64,000 nucleotides of DNA from Aculops lycopersici (lineage: Eukaryota > Arthropoda > Arachnida > Trombidiformes > Eriophyidae). The first letter of the stretch is position 1. The number at the start of each line of letters is the position of its first letter. Below, piece by piece: positions 1-10,086 of this stretch. Location: the NCBI GenBank assembly GCA_015350385.1, contig WNKI01000002.1:3045447-3109446 (forward strand). Reading direction: 5' to 3'. The position numbers and the translations under genes were made by a program. The notes under the pieces were generated by a model. The model did no database searches, was not told where the DNA came from, and was given only the letters and a program-made list of their open reading frames with translations.

Positions 1-601
1 AAAACTCCAGGTATTCTTCAAAGTTTCTATAAGGATAGTTCAGATGGTAAAACTGAGCATTCAATCTAGATCTAACCCGCTTCTCGAGTCCATTGGTGCA
101 TTCTAAACTTTGGGTCACTCCAATGAGACAAACGTTACTTCCATGCTGCGTCAAGGTAGTCAAACAGTACAATAAACTTTGCTTTTGCCTACAAAACTCT
201 TGAAAGTATAACAATACAATCACAACCTTCTTCTTTGATTTGCAAGTCTTCTTCTCTATTCCTTTTATAAGATCCTCTATCACAGGTCGTGTGTTGGTGC
301 CTAATCCCAACTTGTCTACTAATTTCCTCAAGGCTGCATGGTCATCATGATAGTGAAACGGATTAAGGTAGACTGGCTCTACATCACAAATATCGAATGC
401 TCTTGATAGCAAGCTCTTCTTTCCAGTCTGCGGATTTCCTCTCAAAATGAGTGTAGAAGAGATTGGAGTTGCTAAATAGTCGATCATATATTCGAGTGCC
501 TCCTTGAACCGGCCATAAATTAGTATGGCTCGTGATATATCCTCACGACATTTGGGTACTTTGATTTCGTTCGTTGACTTCGTCTTCTTCTTCGAAACCA
601 T
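1..601 (-). CDS. Orc4: Origin recognition complex subunit 4-like, 5' part (runs off the window)
   Basis: Reading the minus strand from the ATG at 599-601 gives 200 residues without a stop to the window edge. I translated this by hand. The order matches ORC4: an AAA+ start, LRGNPQTGKKSL at 53-64 in the Walker A place, VVIVLLYFQEF at 126-136 in the Walker B place, a sensor-like VCLIGVTQSLE at 157-167, then GLEKRVRSRL at 171-180, which corresponds to the conserved LEKRVKSRF of ORC4. ORC4 is part of the complex that marks replication origins in the nucleus. Odd points: the Walker A Ser/Thr after GK is Lys, and the acidic Walker B pair (EEFD in other animals) is LYFQ, so nucleotide binding is probably lost or altered. 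The family call is firm; activity is unknown because about half the protein lies outside the window. Confidence 0.82.
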   Translation of the reverse strand, partial: MVSKKKTKSTNEIKVPKCREDISRAILIYGRFKEALEYMIDYLATPISSTLILRGNPQTGKKSLLSRAFDICDVEPVYLNPFHYHDDHAALRKLVDKLGLGTNTRPVIEDLIKGIEKKTCKSKKKVVIVLLYFQEFCRQKQSLLYCLTTLTQHGSNVCLIGVTQSLECTNGLEKRVRSRLNAQFYHLNYPYRNFEEYLEF

Positions 602-1233
602 AGTGATAAATGATTGACCGTAGATTCAAGTCATAGAGTTGATTGAATAAAATCAGGTGCGATAATAAAAGTTTCAAGTTGAAAACGTAATTGGGTTCCA
701 TCAACGGAAGATGACCTTATCCAACTAGCACGTGTACGTTGTGCCGTGACGAGCCATTGGCTGCAGCATCCAATGGCTTTGTGCGTGGATTTCTAAGAGC
801 GAAAAAAGAAAAAAAGTTTGCACAGAAACACAGTGGAAAACAGCTGTGAGTTCATGAAAACTTTCTGTATCTATCTGTGTCATGTATATTACTATTATTA
901 TTATTATCATTCTTATCACATACTTCGCCTATTGCTCTTGACGAAAGGGAGTCAGTTCACTCTTTACATCATTGTCTATAGATAGACATCATTGAAAATC
1001 TCACATTAGTCGGTATCTTTATCTCAATATTGAAACCAATTCTGAGTATCTCATTTTAGGATCAGGACTGTTATTGCAATTATCTCATCCATTGTATTTA
1101 GATTAGATCGTTATTAGCTCGCGTCATCAACCATCTCAACCCGTCATTTCTTGCCCCGACCTGGGAAACTTACAGAATCGAGATTGACATCACAATCAGC
1201 TGAGCCTTCTCAAATTCAATTGCCATCAACAAA
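602..1233. promoter_or_regulatory. Divergent intergenic region, Orc4 / csw
   Basis: 632 bases between two genes transcribed away from each other, so it must hold both promoters and the csw 5' UTR. I see short ATT repeats near 890-915 but no convincing TATA box. The reading frames here are short and low-complexity. Confidence 0.5.
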
Positions 1234-3087
1234 ATGCACCGATGGTTTCATCCAAATTTAAGCAGCGTCGAGGCGGAAAGGTTGCTCCGAGAGCGAGGAT
1301 CTGATGGGAGCTTTCTAGTTAGACCGAGTAAATCATTGCCAGGACAATTTTCTCTGTCCGTTAGACGACGTGATAAAGTTACACATATCAAAATACGACA
1401 TCTCGGCGACTTTTACGATTTGCACGGGGGTGACCAGTTTGCCACCCTAGCCGAATTGATACAGCACTATAAAGAGAATGGATTGCACGAGAGAGATGGC
1501 GGAGTTTTGTTTGAGCTCAAGATGCCCATTATCTCGTCGGATCCGACGACCGAACGTTGGTTTCATGGGTCCATCAGTGGCGATCAAGCGGAGAGGCTAA
1601 TCAAGGACAAAGGAGTGAATGGTAGCTTTTTAGTTAGAGAAAGTCAAAGTAAAATTGGTGATTACGTACTGACCGTTCAAACGGCCGACAAGGTATCTCA
1701 AGTTATGATAAGGAATCATAATAACAAGTATGATGTTGGTGGCGGGCCAACATTTGACACCCTCACCGAGCTGGTGGAATATTATAAACGAAACCCAATG
1801 GTTGAAACAAATGGAACAGTTGTTATAATGAAACAACCATTCAATGCCACCAGTATCACTGCCCTAGACATAGATACCCGAGTGAATGAACTGTCAAAGG
1901 AAAACAATGGCAAGGAGGGATTCTGGGAAGAGTTCGAGCATTTGCAACACCAAGAGTGTAAAGTTTTATTAGATAGAAAAGTTGGACAAGAGGATAGGAA
2001 TATGTTAAAGAATCGTTACAAGAATATATTGCCATATGATTATACTCGTGTGATTTTGAAGAAACCAAATCTGCAAGCGCCACAGCATCAGCAACACCAA
2101 CATCAACAAAAGCCATTAGGAAGTAATAGTAACAGTGGTAGAAGTTCTATATTATCTCTAGGGGGATTAAATTCAAAATCTTCGTCATCTATAACGACAC
2201 TTAAGAATGAGCAACAGGAGATAGACAGTGGCTCCGATTATATAAATGCAAATTATATCAAGTTAGTCAACGACGACGGATCTGGTATCTCGCCACGAAC
2301 TAAACCCGTGCCACATAGTAAAGTATATATTGCAACTCAAGGTCCCTTGCCAAATACAGTTGGTGATTTTTGGCTTATGGTTTGGCAGGAGAAGGCTGAG
2401 TGTATTTTGATGGTTACTCAGGAGGTTGAAAGGACCAAGAATAAGTGTTTCCGTTATTGGCCAACTTTGGAGCAAAAGACTCTAGTAACTGGATCATTTG
2501 AGATTACCATATTGAATGACACCATCAAAAGGGCGCACGAAGACGAATATAATATAAGAGAGTTTGATTTGAGATATTTGGGTGCTAGCATCAACGACAT
2601 CGATGATTCACCATCAATGAATAGCCAGAACAATACTAATGATCACACCAACAACCACCTACACCATCATCAAAACCACCACCTGCTCCGTAACAATGGA
2701 ACTATACAAGAACCACCAGCCACGGGGATGCCCCAGCAGCATTCCCGCCGCATAATCCAATATCAGTATCGCTCTTGGCCAGACCAAAATACTCCAACAA
2801 ACCCTAGGAGTGTACTAAGTTTTTTGCAAGATATCAATCGACACCCACCGAGAAGTCCTGTGATTGTTCACTGTAGCGCTGGCATTGGCCGAAGTGGAAC
2901 CCTAATTGTAATCGACATGCTAATGGATCAATTGGAAGCATTTGGTCTCAGCTATGAGATTGACATTCAACGCATAGTTAAAATAGCTCGAGCCCAGCGA
3001 TCTGGATTGGTGCAAACAGAAGCCCAATATAAGTTCATCTACTTGGCGATAAGAAATTACATTGCCTCCATGAGACAGCAACATTAG
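1234..3087 (+). CDS. csw: SH2-domain protein tyrosine phosphatase, corkscrew/SHP2 (PTPN11) type, intronless
   Basis: 617 residues. N-SH2 runs about 5-100 (WFHPNLSS, FLVRPS). C-SH2 runs about 109-205 (WFHGSISG, FLVRES). The PTP domain runs about 229-612, with WPD loop Trp-Pro-Asp at 515-517 and the catalytic signature VHCSAGIGRSG with Cys547. SHP2/corkscrew is recruited to phosphotyrosines of receptor tyrosine kinases and promotes Ras/MAPK signalling in the cytoplasm. Two low-complexity insertions interrupt the phosphatase domain: Gln/His/Ser-rich at about 281-338 and Asn/His-rich at about 448-505. Fly Corkscrew is also known for a large insert in this domain. The protein stops directly after the last PTP helix (YIASMRQQH), so the tail carrying GRB2-binding tyrosines in SHP2 is absent. 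Single exon; the start is the first in-frame ATG, followed at once by the SH2 domain. Confidence 0.93.
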   Translation: MHRWFHPNLSSVEAERLLRERGSDGSFLVRPSKSLPGQFSLSVRRRDKVTHIKIRHLGDFYDLHGGDQFATLAELIQHYKENGLHERDGGVLFELKMPIISSDPTTERWFHGSISGDQAERLIKDKGVNGSFLVRESQSKIGDYVLTVQTADKVSQVMIRNHNNKYDVGGGPTFDTLTELVEYYKRNPMVETNGTVVIMKQPFNATSITALDIDTRVNELSKENNGKEGFWEEFEHLQHQECKVLLDRKVGQEDRNMLKNRYKNILPYDYTRVILKKPNLQAPQHQQHQHQQKPLGSNSNSGRSSILSLGGLNSKSSSSITTLKNEQQEIDSGSDYINANYIKLVNDDGSGISPRTKPVPHSKVYIATQGPLPNTVGDFWLMVWQEKAECILMVTQEVERTKNKCFRYWPTLEQKTLVTGSFEITILNDTIKRAHEDEYNIREFDLRYLGASINDIDDSPSMNSQNNTNDHTNNHLHHHQNHHLLRNNGTIQEPPATGMPQQHSRRIIQYQYRSWPDQNTPTNPRSVLSFLQDINRHPPRSPVIVHCSAGIGRSGTLIVIDMLMDQLEAFGLSYEIDIQRIVKIARAQRSGLVQTEAQYKFIYLAIRNYIASMRQQH

Positions 3088-3392
3088 TAGGATCGTTGAT
3101 TTTGCAATCGTTTACCGGTGCAGCGCCCTTAACGAAGAGAGGAGACATCTTGAAGTGAATGGCCATCTGATTTTGATCGAATTGAATCAAATGGCCATAG
3201 CTTCCTTCCAAATGTACGAAACTCGTTGATCAGTTTGAGAGTTGGAATTATTATCAACATCATTAGCTAAAAAATCAATCAATAACATAAATCCACTTCA
3301 CTTCTTCTATCTGGATGGATAAATTGAAAAATTGAAGTCGCAAATATAACAGCAGCAACGCAACTAGAATCAACAAGTGAAATCCACATCAA

Positions 3393-3398
3393 AATAAA
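3393..3398 (+). terminator. Candidate poly(A) signal for csw
   Basis: AATAAA about 305 bases after the csw stop codon, in AT-rich DNA. Position and strand fit a 3' end; no other use is evident. Confidence 0.4.
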
Positions 3399-3846
3399 CC
3401 ACAACTACGAAGTTTGAATTTATCAATAACAATAGGAATCAAGTAAACAAAAAATTGTAACAAATTGGATCAAGTCGATCTTGTTCCTCATTTCAAATGC
3501 CACTTTAGTTGCCAACAATTTGATTCATGTTGTTCAATTAATCAGTCTTGTGAATTTCATCAGTCTTTCCAACGGAAGTTACCAACGTGATGGATTTATT
3601 TCCGCCCCCACGGAACTCTCTCGCCTACTTCTGATGCCCGACAGTAGCTAGAGGTAGTAGCAGTAGTGGTAGTTGGTAGCTACAACAGCGACAATTTCCA
3701 TCTACCTCGAGCCTCGAGCTTGAGGTATTGCTCAAATTTGCGCGTGGGCGTCAAACGATTAAATATTTGCGCAACGCATAGGCAAGCCTCTCGCCGTACA
3801 GCTACCTACCTAACTTTCTAGCTAGCTGCAAACCTCTACAAAAGTC

Positions 3847-3849
<3 letters not shown>

Positions 3850-3883
<34 letters not shown>
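3850..3883. repeat. (CT)n microsatellite
   Basis: About 17 uninterrupted CT units, some 230 bases upstream of the candidate TATA box. Such tracts bind GAGA-type factors in arthropod promoters; that role here is inference. Confidence 0.9.
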
Positions 3884-3886
<3 letters not shown>

Positions 3887-4037
3887 TGATCTGATCTCTT
3901 GTTTTTGATGTTGTTGTTGCTTCTCTTTGGCCACACCACAGTCACAATCATCAGCTCCATTAGCTGCAGCCACCGCGGCGTCCATCCGGAAAATGGACTC
4001 GCCGCTCGCTTGTGTTTCGAGGTTGTCGGGCGCCTTA

Positions 4038-4117
4038 AAGTTCGAACGTTCGAAAGACAGCAGTCACTTTGTGTGCATATAAATATAAATATATTTGTCT
4101 ATCAGCAACAGTCAGTC
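4038..4117 (+). promoter_or_regulatory. Candidate TATA/initiator core promoter with heat-shock-element-like palindrome
   Basis: A TATAAATATAAATATA stretch begins at about 4078 and is followed about 31 bases downstream by CAGTCAGTC (4109-4117), which fits the arthropod initiator TCAGT. Just upstream, TTCGAACGTTCGAA (about 4041-4054) is a perfect palindrome containing GAAnnTTC, the core pair of a heat-shock element. The likely target is the tensin-like gene about 2.2 kb downstream. Confidence 0.4.
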
Positions 4118-6278
4118 AGCTAGCGTTTCGGCTCGCGAGTGTTTATGAGTCTAGTGTAGCTCGGCGGTCTAGGCGGCAGTAGTGGCGGCGACGGCAACTG
4201 CCGTCTAGCTTAACATTGCCGCCGCGCCCGCTGAACGATGGAACGTTAAAACGACGAGCGCTTAGCGAGCAACAGCCGGGGCGTCGCCATATATGGAGCT
4301 GCTAGCGGCGTTGCTCTCGCCTGTTGCCTCTGGCCGTCGCGCAACGGCGCCAGCCAACCACGCAAAAGTCGCGGCATTAGTTGGTCGGCCCAAGTGGCTA
4401 ACTAAAACTGCACATAGCCTCAGTTTCAGTCTCGCGAACGAATCGAGCGACTCGCGAGGTATGGTAGCGATGGTAGTAGTAGTAGTAGTAGTGGTAGCAG
4501 TTTTAGTTGTAGTGAACCGAAACTTGAGTCAGCGATTGCGTCGCCGTTAAGTCCGCTCGAGGCTATGTTGTCGCCATGTTTTCTGTCGCCCTTTGCTGCT
4601 ACAGCAATCGCCTGCTACTGATGTTGTTGTTGATGTTGATGTTACAGCGCCTAGAGGTTGGTTGCGCTGGTGAACACTTTTGCAAACTCTCTCGCAAGTC
4701 TCCCATTCATTCGGTAGCGTGAGATGTAACAGTCGATAGTTGCTAGTGACGAATTTAAGGTAAATTTTCGGCCCCCGAGCTTTAGAATCAAATCGAGTTT
4801 CGGAGCAGAGAGAGGCTGTGAAAACACGAGTTTAAGTTAGGGAGAGAGAGAGAGAAAGAGGCGAAAGGTGAACGTTTTAGAAAGTAGACCACGCAATAAG
4901 AGCAGCAGCGGTAGCTTCATGAGCAGAAGAATCCTTGGCAAGACCATTGGCTAGAATAATCCCTCGTTGTTCTCCATCGTCGTGGAAGACTGGGACTACA
5001 GTTGGAGCAGGAAGTGTAGCGGCTCCAGTGCTGGCTTAGTGGGCGGAGCGCCACAATCGAGGGCGCCGATGCAAAGGCGGCGGCGAGAGCTGGACACGAG
5101 TCTTGCAGTTGCTCAACAATCTAAAAGGCGGCCTAAACTAAAGCGAGCCGAAGAGTCTTAGTTAGCGAGCTTGAGAGTTTCTACGGACTCTAGCGAGGCG
5201 CACTTTTACCATTCAACTCCAAATTTCTAGCTTTAGCAGAAGCCTGTCGCTTGCTCGATCGTAGTCAGTTCGGCAAGCTAGCTTGGCAGCGCGCGTTAAT
5301 TTTCCTGCGGCCGTGCAATATTAGCTCTTGTTTCTAGTTCCATTGCACGCCCTCCTCTATCAGCTGGCCCCGTTGGCAACCTCGACTCTGTTGCTGATGC
5401 TCCTGTTGTTGTTGTTGTCGTTATCGTTGGCAGTGAGTTAGGTAAGGGAGTAGCATTTGAAGTGGTAGAGGCGACTGTTGATTACTAGAGCAGTGGCAGT
5501 AGTAGAGCAATGGGAAATACAATACGCTCTTAAGCGGCGACGCAACTAATGAGCAACAGCAGCATCACGACGTTGCTAGCAGCTAATGAGTTTACAGAAT
5601 GTGCAAGGCAAATGCAATTGCGACAAAAGCAAATTTAATTTCCAGTTAGTTTGTCGGCGCTAGTCGAGTCAAGTTCAAGATAAAAGTAATAATAGCAATC
5701 AGTGATATCGAGAGCACGAGCAGCACAAGGCGGTGGAGGAGAAAGCAAAGCGAGCAGCCCAACGAATTGAGCGAGTTGAGGAGAAAGCAAGAGACGTGGG
5801 AGTCGCATCTTGCTGTTACCTGGCAGGTAAAGTGTCTCGCCTTGGGGGTCCCAAACAATACAGATGCTACCGGCGGCAGCAGCAACAACAACAACGTCGA
5901 CGACGACGACGACAAATACAGAGTGACGACTTCACCTTCAACTTTTTGCTTATAGCGATACCACAGAAGCAAACGTTGACGGCGATGCTCTAGTCGAAGT
6001 TTTTGCTGACGTCTAGTATTGTTTGTGTTGTGGATGCTGTTGATGTTGGCCAGGTAACCAAGAGTAAATCTTCTCATTGCTACAGCTGGTTTGTATTATC
6101 AACTAGCAGCATCAACCAGCCAGCAGTTGAGTTGCGGCAGATTGCGTAGTGCGAGTTGTTAGAGTAGGGCGAATTGTTGTTGTTGTTGTTGTGGCCCTTG
6201 CTGTTGTTGTTTGTTTTTGTTGCCTTGCTTGTGATCCCCCTATATCTTGCTACCTTGCCACTAGATACTAGAACTAGC

Positions 6279-6291
6279 AACTAACTTTCAG
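6279..6291 (+). other. Possible splice acceptor in the leader of the tensin-like gene
   Basis: A branch-point-like CAACTAAC followed by TTTCAG ends 26 bases before the ATG at 6318. It would allow a 5' UTR intron starting at one of the CAGGTAA sites upstream. Not proven. Confidence 0.3.
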
Positions 6292-6317
6292 TCTAACCAA
6301 CTGATTAACTAACTAAG

Positions 6318-9300
6318 ATGCCGCCACCCACGAGACGCGAGCAAGTGCAACTCGACGAGTTGCTTAGTGATATTTACAGAGGCATCGAGACTTTACCTGA
6401 CAACAACAATAGCAACACCAAGTCCTCAGGTGGCTACAGCAGGAGCAACAACACTAGAGAGCCGGCCGCCTACAAGGCAACCAGTTATCAGCAAGTGAAA
6501 GAGTACGAGTTGCCCGCCTCCTCGCCTTTGGTTCAGCGCCACAAGCAAGAGTTGGCCGCATTGAGAAACCAACAGCAACAGCAATATAGTCAACCTCAGA
6601 GGTCGACCCTAAAAAGGCATTCAGCAGCAACAAGTGACTCGACGCAAGCTGCAAGTCAGAAGCCACAATCGTTGGCCAATTTCATTACGTCTGGCGGGGG
6701 AGCCTCGGTGACTCCAGATAGCAGCAAACGGCGCGTTCGCATCTTGGACCCAGGTGAAAAGAAGAAGCAGTCGAATAGTCGAGGCAATTGGAGCGACGAC
6801 GACTATCCAACGATAGACGATAACGATACACAGTCGGCGGCGCCGTCGCCATACAAGCAGTCTCAATTTGCTAGTGGTGTTAGAACGCGTGGGCAGCACG
6901 CGCAGTCGCCGGCAAGTGGAAAGGCGGCAACAGGTGGCAGCAAACGCGAGAAAGTCAAGTACGTGAACACAAACAAGTTCATCTATCACCAAGAAAAGAA
7001 TCCTGACGATTTAGATTTGAGCGACGACGAGAACGATTCTGAGGACATTAATGGAGATAACAACAACGAAAACGATGACGACATTGATGGTGTAACGAAA
7101 GTTGAATACTATCACACCAGTTGGCTAGACAGGCAACTGGGCCGAGCTTCAAAGAGGCGGAGCAGCAAGGAGTTAACTGAGAGACAGGTTAAGGAGAAGG
7201 CTATGATAGAGGAGTTGAAGCGGAGTTTAAAATCGGGCGCCATAACATTGAAGCAATCGTTTAAGGGGAACCCAAGCAAGCAGCAGAAGCATCATCAATT
7301 CATAGACGACTCTCAGTTAAACGTTAACTCGTCGAGTAGTGCAAAGAACAAGTACAATAAGCACAAGCAATCGAGTGTGGTTAAGTCGGGATTGGCAACA
7401 GTGCCAAGGAATTACCAGAGCAACAAGCAAAAGTACTCAGAGTTTGACTCAGTTTACCGGAAGGTAACGGGCGACTACAGTGACGACGAAGTCGACGACG
7501 ACAACGAGAATATTGAAAGTTATAACAAGTCTCATAGACAACCAGACCAAAACGTCAAGCCAACAGTGGCAAGCTCAAACATTAGACAACAAGCTAGTCA
7601 ACCATCACATAATAACAGTTACTTGTCGCAGTCGCGCACTTTGCCTCACAAGACAACAGAGCAACCTGTTGCCACCAAAACGGAACCACATCAATTGTTA
7701 AAGAGCCACATCAGCAACAAGGGCAGCACCCTCCAACGTCCATCTAATTACCACACAACACCAGCACCGTCGCAATATCTACAACAATCTAGCTACCAAT
7801 CACTAACGAGAGGCCAGCAGCAACAGCAACCTTCAAACGACAGCATAATGAGAAACCCGAATAACTTAAACAATTGCACAAACACTAACACCTCAGCAAA
7901 CTATTACTCATCCTCATTGGGTGGCCAGCCGAAGGGTCCGCTTCAGTATCCGCATAATCAGCATTTGAACACTCAATTTAGCTCGCAGCTTCAAAATAGA
8001 CCAAGCGAAACCATTAGCAGCATCCCGTCAGCCACCGAGGTGGTTAGATCTGCTCTGTCGAGATCAAGTAGCCAGGTGAGCTTGAATCAATTGAACAAGA
8101 CAATCAGCTTGTTGCCGAACTCGCCGCCACCCTCGTCGCCCATGACACCAACCCAGCAACTGAGAGCCGCCTCTCCTTCACTGTCACCCTCTCCGTTTGG
8201 CCACAACAACACCATGAACAATCAACCGAGACACCAACAGGTGGTTAGTCCACATTACTCGTCAAAAACTATGGCCACCAGTAGCCCATACAACCAACAG
8301 CAAACTCAGCAACCAATTCGAGTGACCGGCACAAGAACCTTGGAGCGTCCGGTGCAACAGCAACCACAATATCAACAGCAAAGACAGACACCTGTTTATG
8401 CGAATCCTCACGCTTCGCTAATCCAACACAAACAAGAGCAACAGTCACGTCAGCAAAATAAAAACTCAGGCTCAATTAGGGAGTTTAATGAGCTTGATTC
8501 GTTGCTCAGATCATTGAGCCCACAAGCTGGTGGCGTCACTACCCATGTGACCCCGGGATTCTCGCGAGGTCCAGCACAACCAGCTTTCGGTGGCTATGGC
8601 GGCACATATCCGGCTCAACAACCACATCAACAACAACCGTACAGACAACCACAACAACAACAACAATATAACCAACAGCAGCAGCAACCACTCGATGTCT
8701 ATTCGAGAGTTCAAAAGCCGGCCGGAGCTGCGCCAAACGATCAATCGAGAGCGAGCTACTTGCAACAACATTACATGGCGCCAACCGGAAACCAGTCGAG
8801 CCATCAACCTTTTACAATTGATGTGACAGACAAGAAAGCGGACGAGAATTGCCTGACGCAGGCGAGGAGCCAAAATCTAAGCGAATTCGAGCCTCCAATT
8901 GAGTTGTTGCCGTCAATGGAGGACTATCAGAATATTAGCAAGCTAAATCCGGTTAGAAATCATTATTGGTACAAGCCAAATATGAGTCGCGACCGAGCCA
9001 TTGGTTTGCTCAAGGACAAACCCCAAGGAACTTTCATTGTACGCGACAGCACCTCGTTTAAGGGCGCCTTTGGACTGGCCGTCAAGGTGGCACGTTTGCC
9101 TAGGAACGTACTCAATAATGCAAGCCTTAGAGACCCAAACGGCGATCCATCCTCGGAACTAATTAGACACTTTCTAATTGAGCCAACAGGTGATGGTGTT
9201 CGCCTCAAGGGTTACGCAAACGAGCCGGTGTTTACAAATTTGGCTAACCTAATCTATCAGCACTCGCTAACTGAACTCGCCTTGCCCTGCAAGCTGGTAA

Positions 9301-9485
9301 TCCCTCGAGCGGATATTGAGGATCCAAAATTCAATCAGAAACAGAGGCAATACTACGACGAGTTCCTTGCTAGCAAGGAGCAAGCTAAACACAACCCATA
9401 CGAGCGCACAAGCCCAAATGGTGGTTACAGGAGATATCCAGGTGACGTGTTGGTCCACAATGAGCACCGAATTATCTTTGAATGA
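6318..9485 (+). CDS. Tensin-like SH2 adaptor with LD motifs, no PTB domain
   Basis: 1,055 residues. Residues 1-860 are mostly disordered, rich in Gln, Ser, Asn and Pro. An SH2 domain at about 877-1000 (WYKPNMSRDRAIGLLKD, then FIVRDSTSFKGAFGLAVKV, HFLIEPTGDGVRLKG, YQHSLTELALPCKLVIP) is the tensin type: tensins have the same WYKP, FIIRDSHSF and LPCKLVIP blocks. Tensins link integrin adhesions to actin. Two LDxLLxxL-type motifs are visible: LDELLSDI at 12-19 and LDSLLRSL at 726-733. Paxillin uses such motifs to bind FAK, vinculin and others. The protein ends about 60 residues after the SH2, and no PTB-like sequence follows in the next 600 bases, although animal tensins normally end SH2-PTB. No N-terminal PTEN-like domain is seen either. 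Single exon. Confidence 0.8.
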   Translation: MPPPTRREQVQLDELLSDIYRGIETLPDNNNSNTKSSGGYSRSNNTREPAAYKATSYQQVKEYELPASSPLVQRHKQELAALRNQQQQQYSQPQRSTLKRHSAATSDSTQAASQKPQSLANFITSGGGASVTPDSSKRRVRILDPGEKKKQSNSRGNWSDDDYPTIDDNDTQSAAPSPYKQSQFASGVRTRGQHAQSPASGKAATGGSKREKVKYVNTNKFIYHQEKNPDDLDLSDDENDSEDINGDNNNENDDDIDGVTKVEYYHTSWLDRQLGRASKRRSSKELTERQVKEKAMIEELKRSLKSGAITLKQSFKGNPSKQQKHHQFIDDSQLNVNSSSSAKNKYNKHKQSSVVKSGLATVPRNYQSNKQKYSEFDSVYRKVTGDYSDDEVDDDNENIESYNKSHRQPDQNVKPTVASSNIRQQASQPSHNNSYLSQSRTLPHKTTEQPVATKTEPHQLLKSHISNKGSTLQRPSNYHTTPAPSQYLQQSSYQSLTRGQQQQQPSNDSIMRNPNNLNNCTNTNTSANYYSSSLGGQPKGPLQYPHNQHLNTQFSSQLQNRPSETISSIPSATEVVRSALSRSSSQVSLNQLNKTISLLPNSPPPSSPMTPTQQLRAASPSLSPSPFGHNNTMNNQPRHQQVVSPHYSSKTMATSSPYNQQQTQQPIRVTGTRTLERPVQQQPQYQQQRQTPVYANPHASLIQHKQEQQSRQQNKNSGSIREFNELDSLLRSLSPQAGGVTTHVTPGFSRGPAQPAFGGYGGTYPAQQPHQQQPYRQPQQQQQYNQQQQQPLDVYSRVQKPAGAAPNDQSRASYLQQHYMAPTGNQSSHQPFTIDVTDKKADENCLTQARSQNLSEFEPPIELLPSMEDYQNISKLNPVRNHYWYKPNMSRDRAIGLLKDKPQGTFIVRDSTSFKGAFGLAVKVARLPRNVLNNASLRDPNGDPSSELIRHFLIEPTGDGVRLKGYANEPVFTNLANLIYQHSLTELALPCKLVIPRADIEDPKFNQKQRQYYDEFLASKEQAKHNPYERTSPNGGYRRYPGDVLVHNEHRIIFE

Positions 9486-10086
9486 TCGACCAATTTGACT
9501 TTCGGAAGCAACAAGTTGCTAGGCGGTATTCGAGGGATTTGCAAGCGAAGAAGAGAAGCTTTAAATAAGTCTTGAGACTAATGTGTTATCATCACCTTAT
9601 TTCATCACATTATCTTGTACATCTTGCACACTAACAAAAATAATGAATCTATGCTGTTCAAATTTAATCAGCTGCCTAAGTGGCTAAGAACTTCTACTAC
9701 TTGTGTGTCTCTTGCAATGAATCTATCCAAAATTTTCCTCCAAAATTCGATGCTCCATCTATCGGCTCGTGATAAGCAGACGAATATTCTCATGCAAAAA
9801 AATTTACAATGGTGAATGAGGCCTGAGAGCTGGTAAGATATGATATAGTGAGAAGATACGATGATGCCGTGATTGAAGATTCCTGACCAGGTATCTTGAA
9901 GCAGAAACAAAATCAACCATGTTGATAGAGCATGGATAGGTAGCTGCTTTGTTTCAAGTTGAACCACTTGTACTAAAGAGCTGGGCATAGTGACTACAAA
10001 CCTGTAAACATCGTGAAATTCATCTTTATTGTCAATCTATCTGGTTGCGTTTGGCTTATAGTTTCATATGTCTACATGTTTTATAA
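9486..10086. other. Convergent intergenic region
   Basis: 601 bases between the 3' ends of the tensin-like gene and the CAF-1-like gene. TTTATT at 10025-10030 is an AATAAA signal on the minus strand, placed right for the CAF-1-like gene. I find no PTB-domain remnant and no other coding frame. Confidence 0.6.

Larger units (their letters stand above)
3399..6317 (+). other. Long non-coding stretch: promoter and leader of the tensin-like gene
   Basis: About 2.9 kb without a credible coding frame; the open frames are low-complexity (Arg-, Gln- or Val-rich). It holds a (CT)n tract, a TATA/initiator-like site and a long leader region with (TTG)n near 6176-6192. Sites resembling splice donors (CAGGTAA at 5823 and 6051) precede a good acceptor before the ATG, so the leader may be spliced. 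Confidence 0.5.

Noticed and set aside
725..919. Short minus-strand frame between Orc4 and csw
   Set aside because: Isoleucine run from an ATT microsatellite; no conserved feature.
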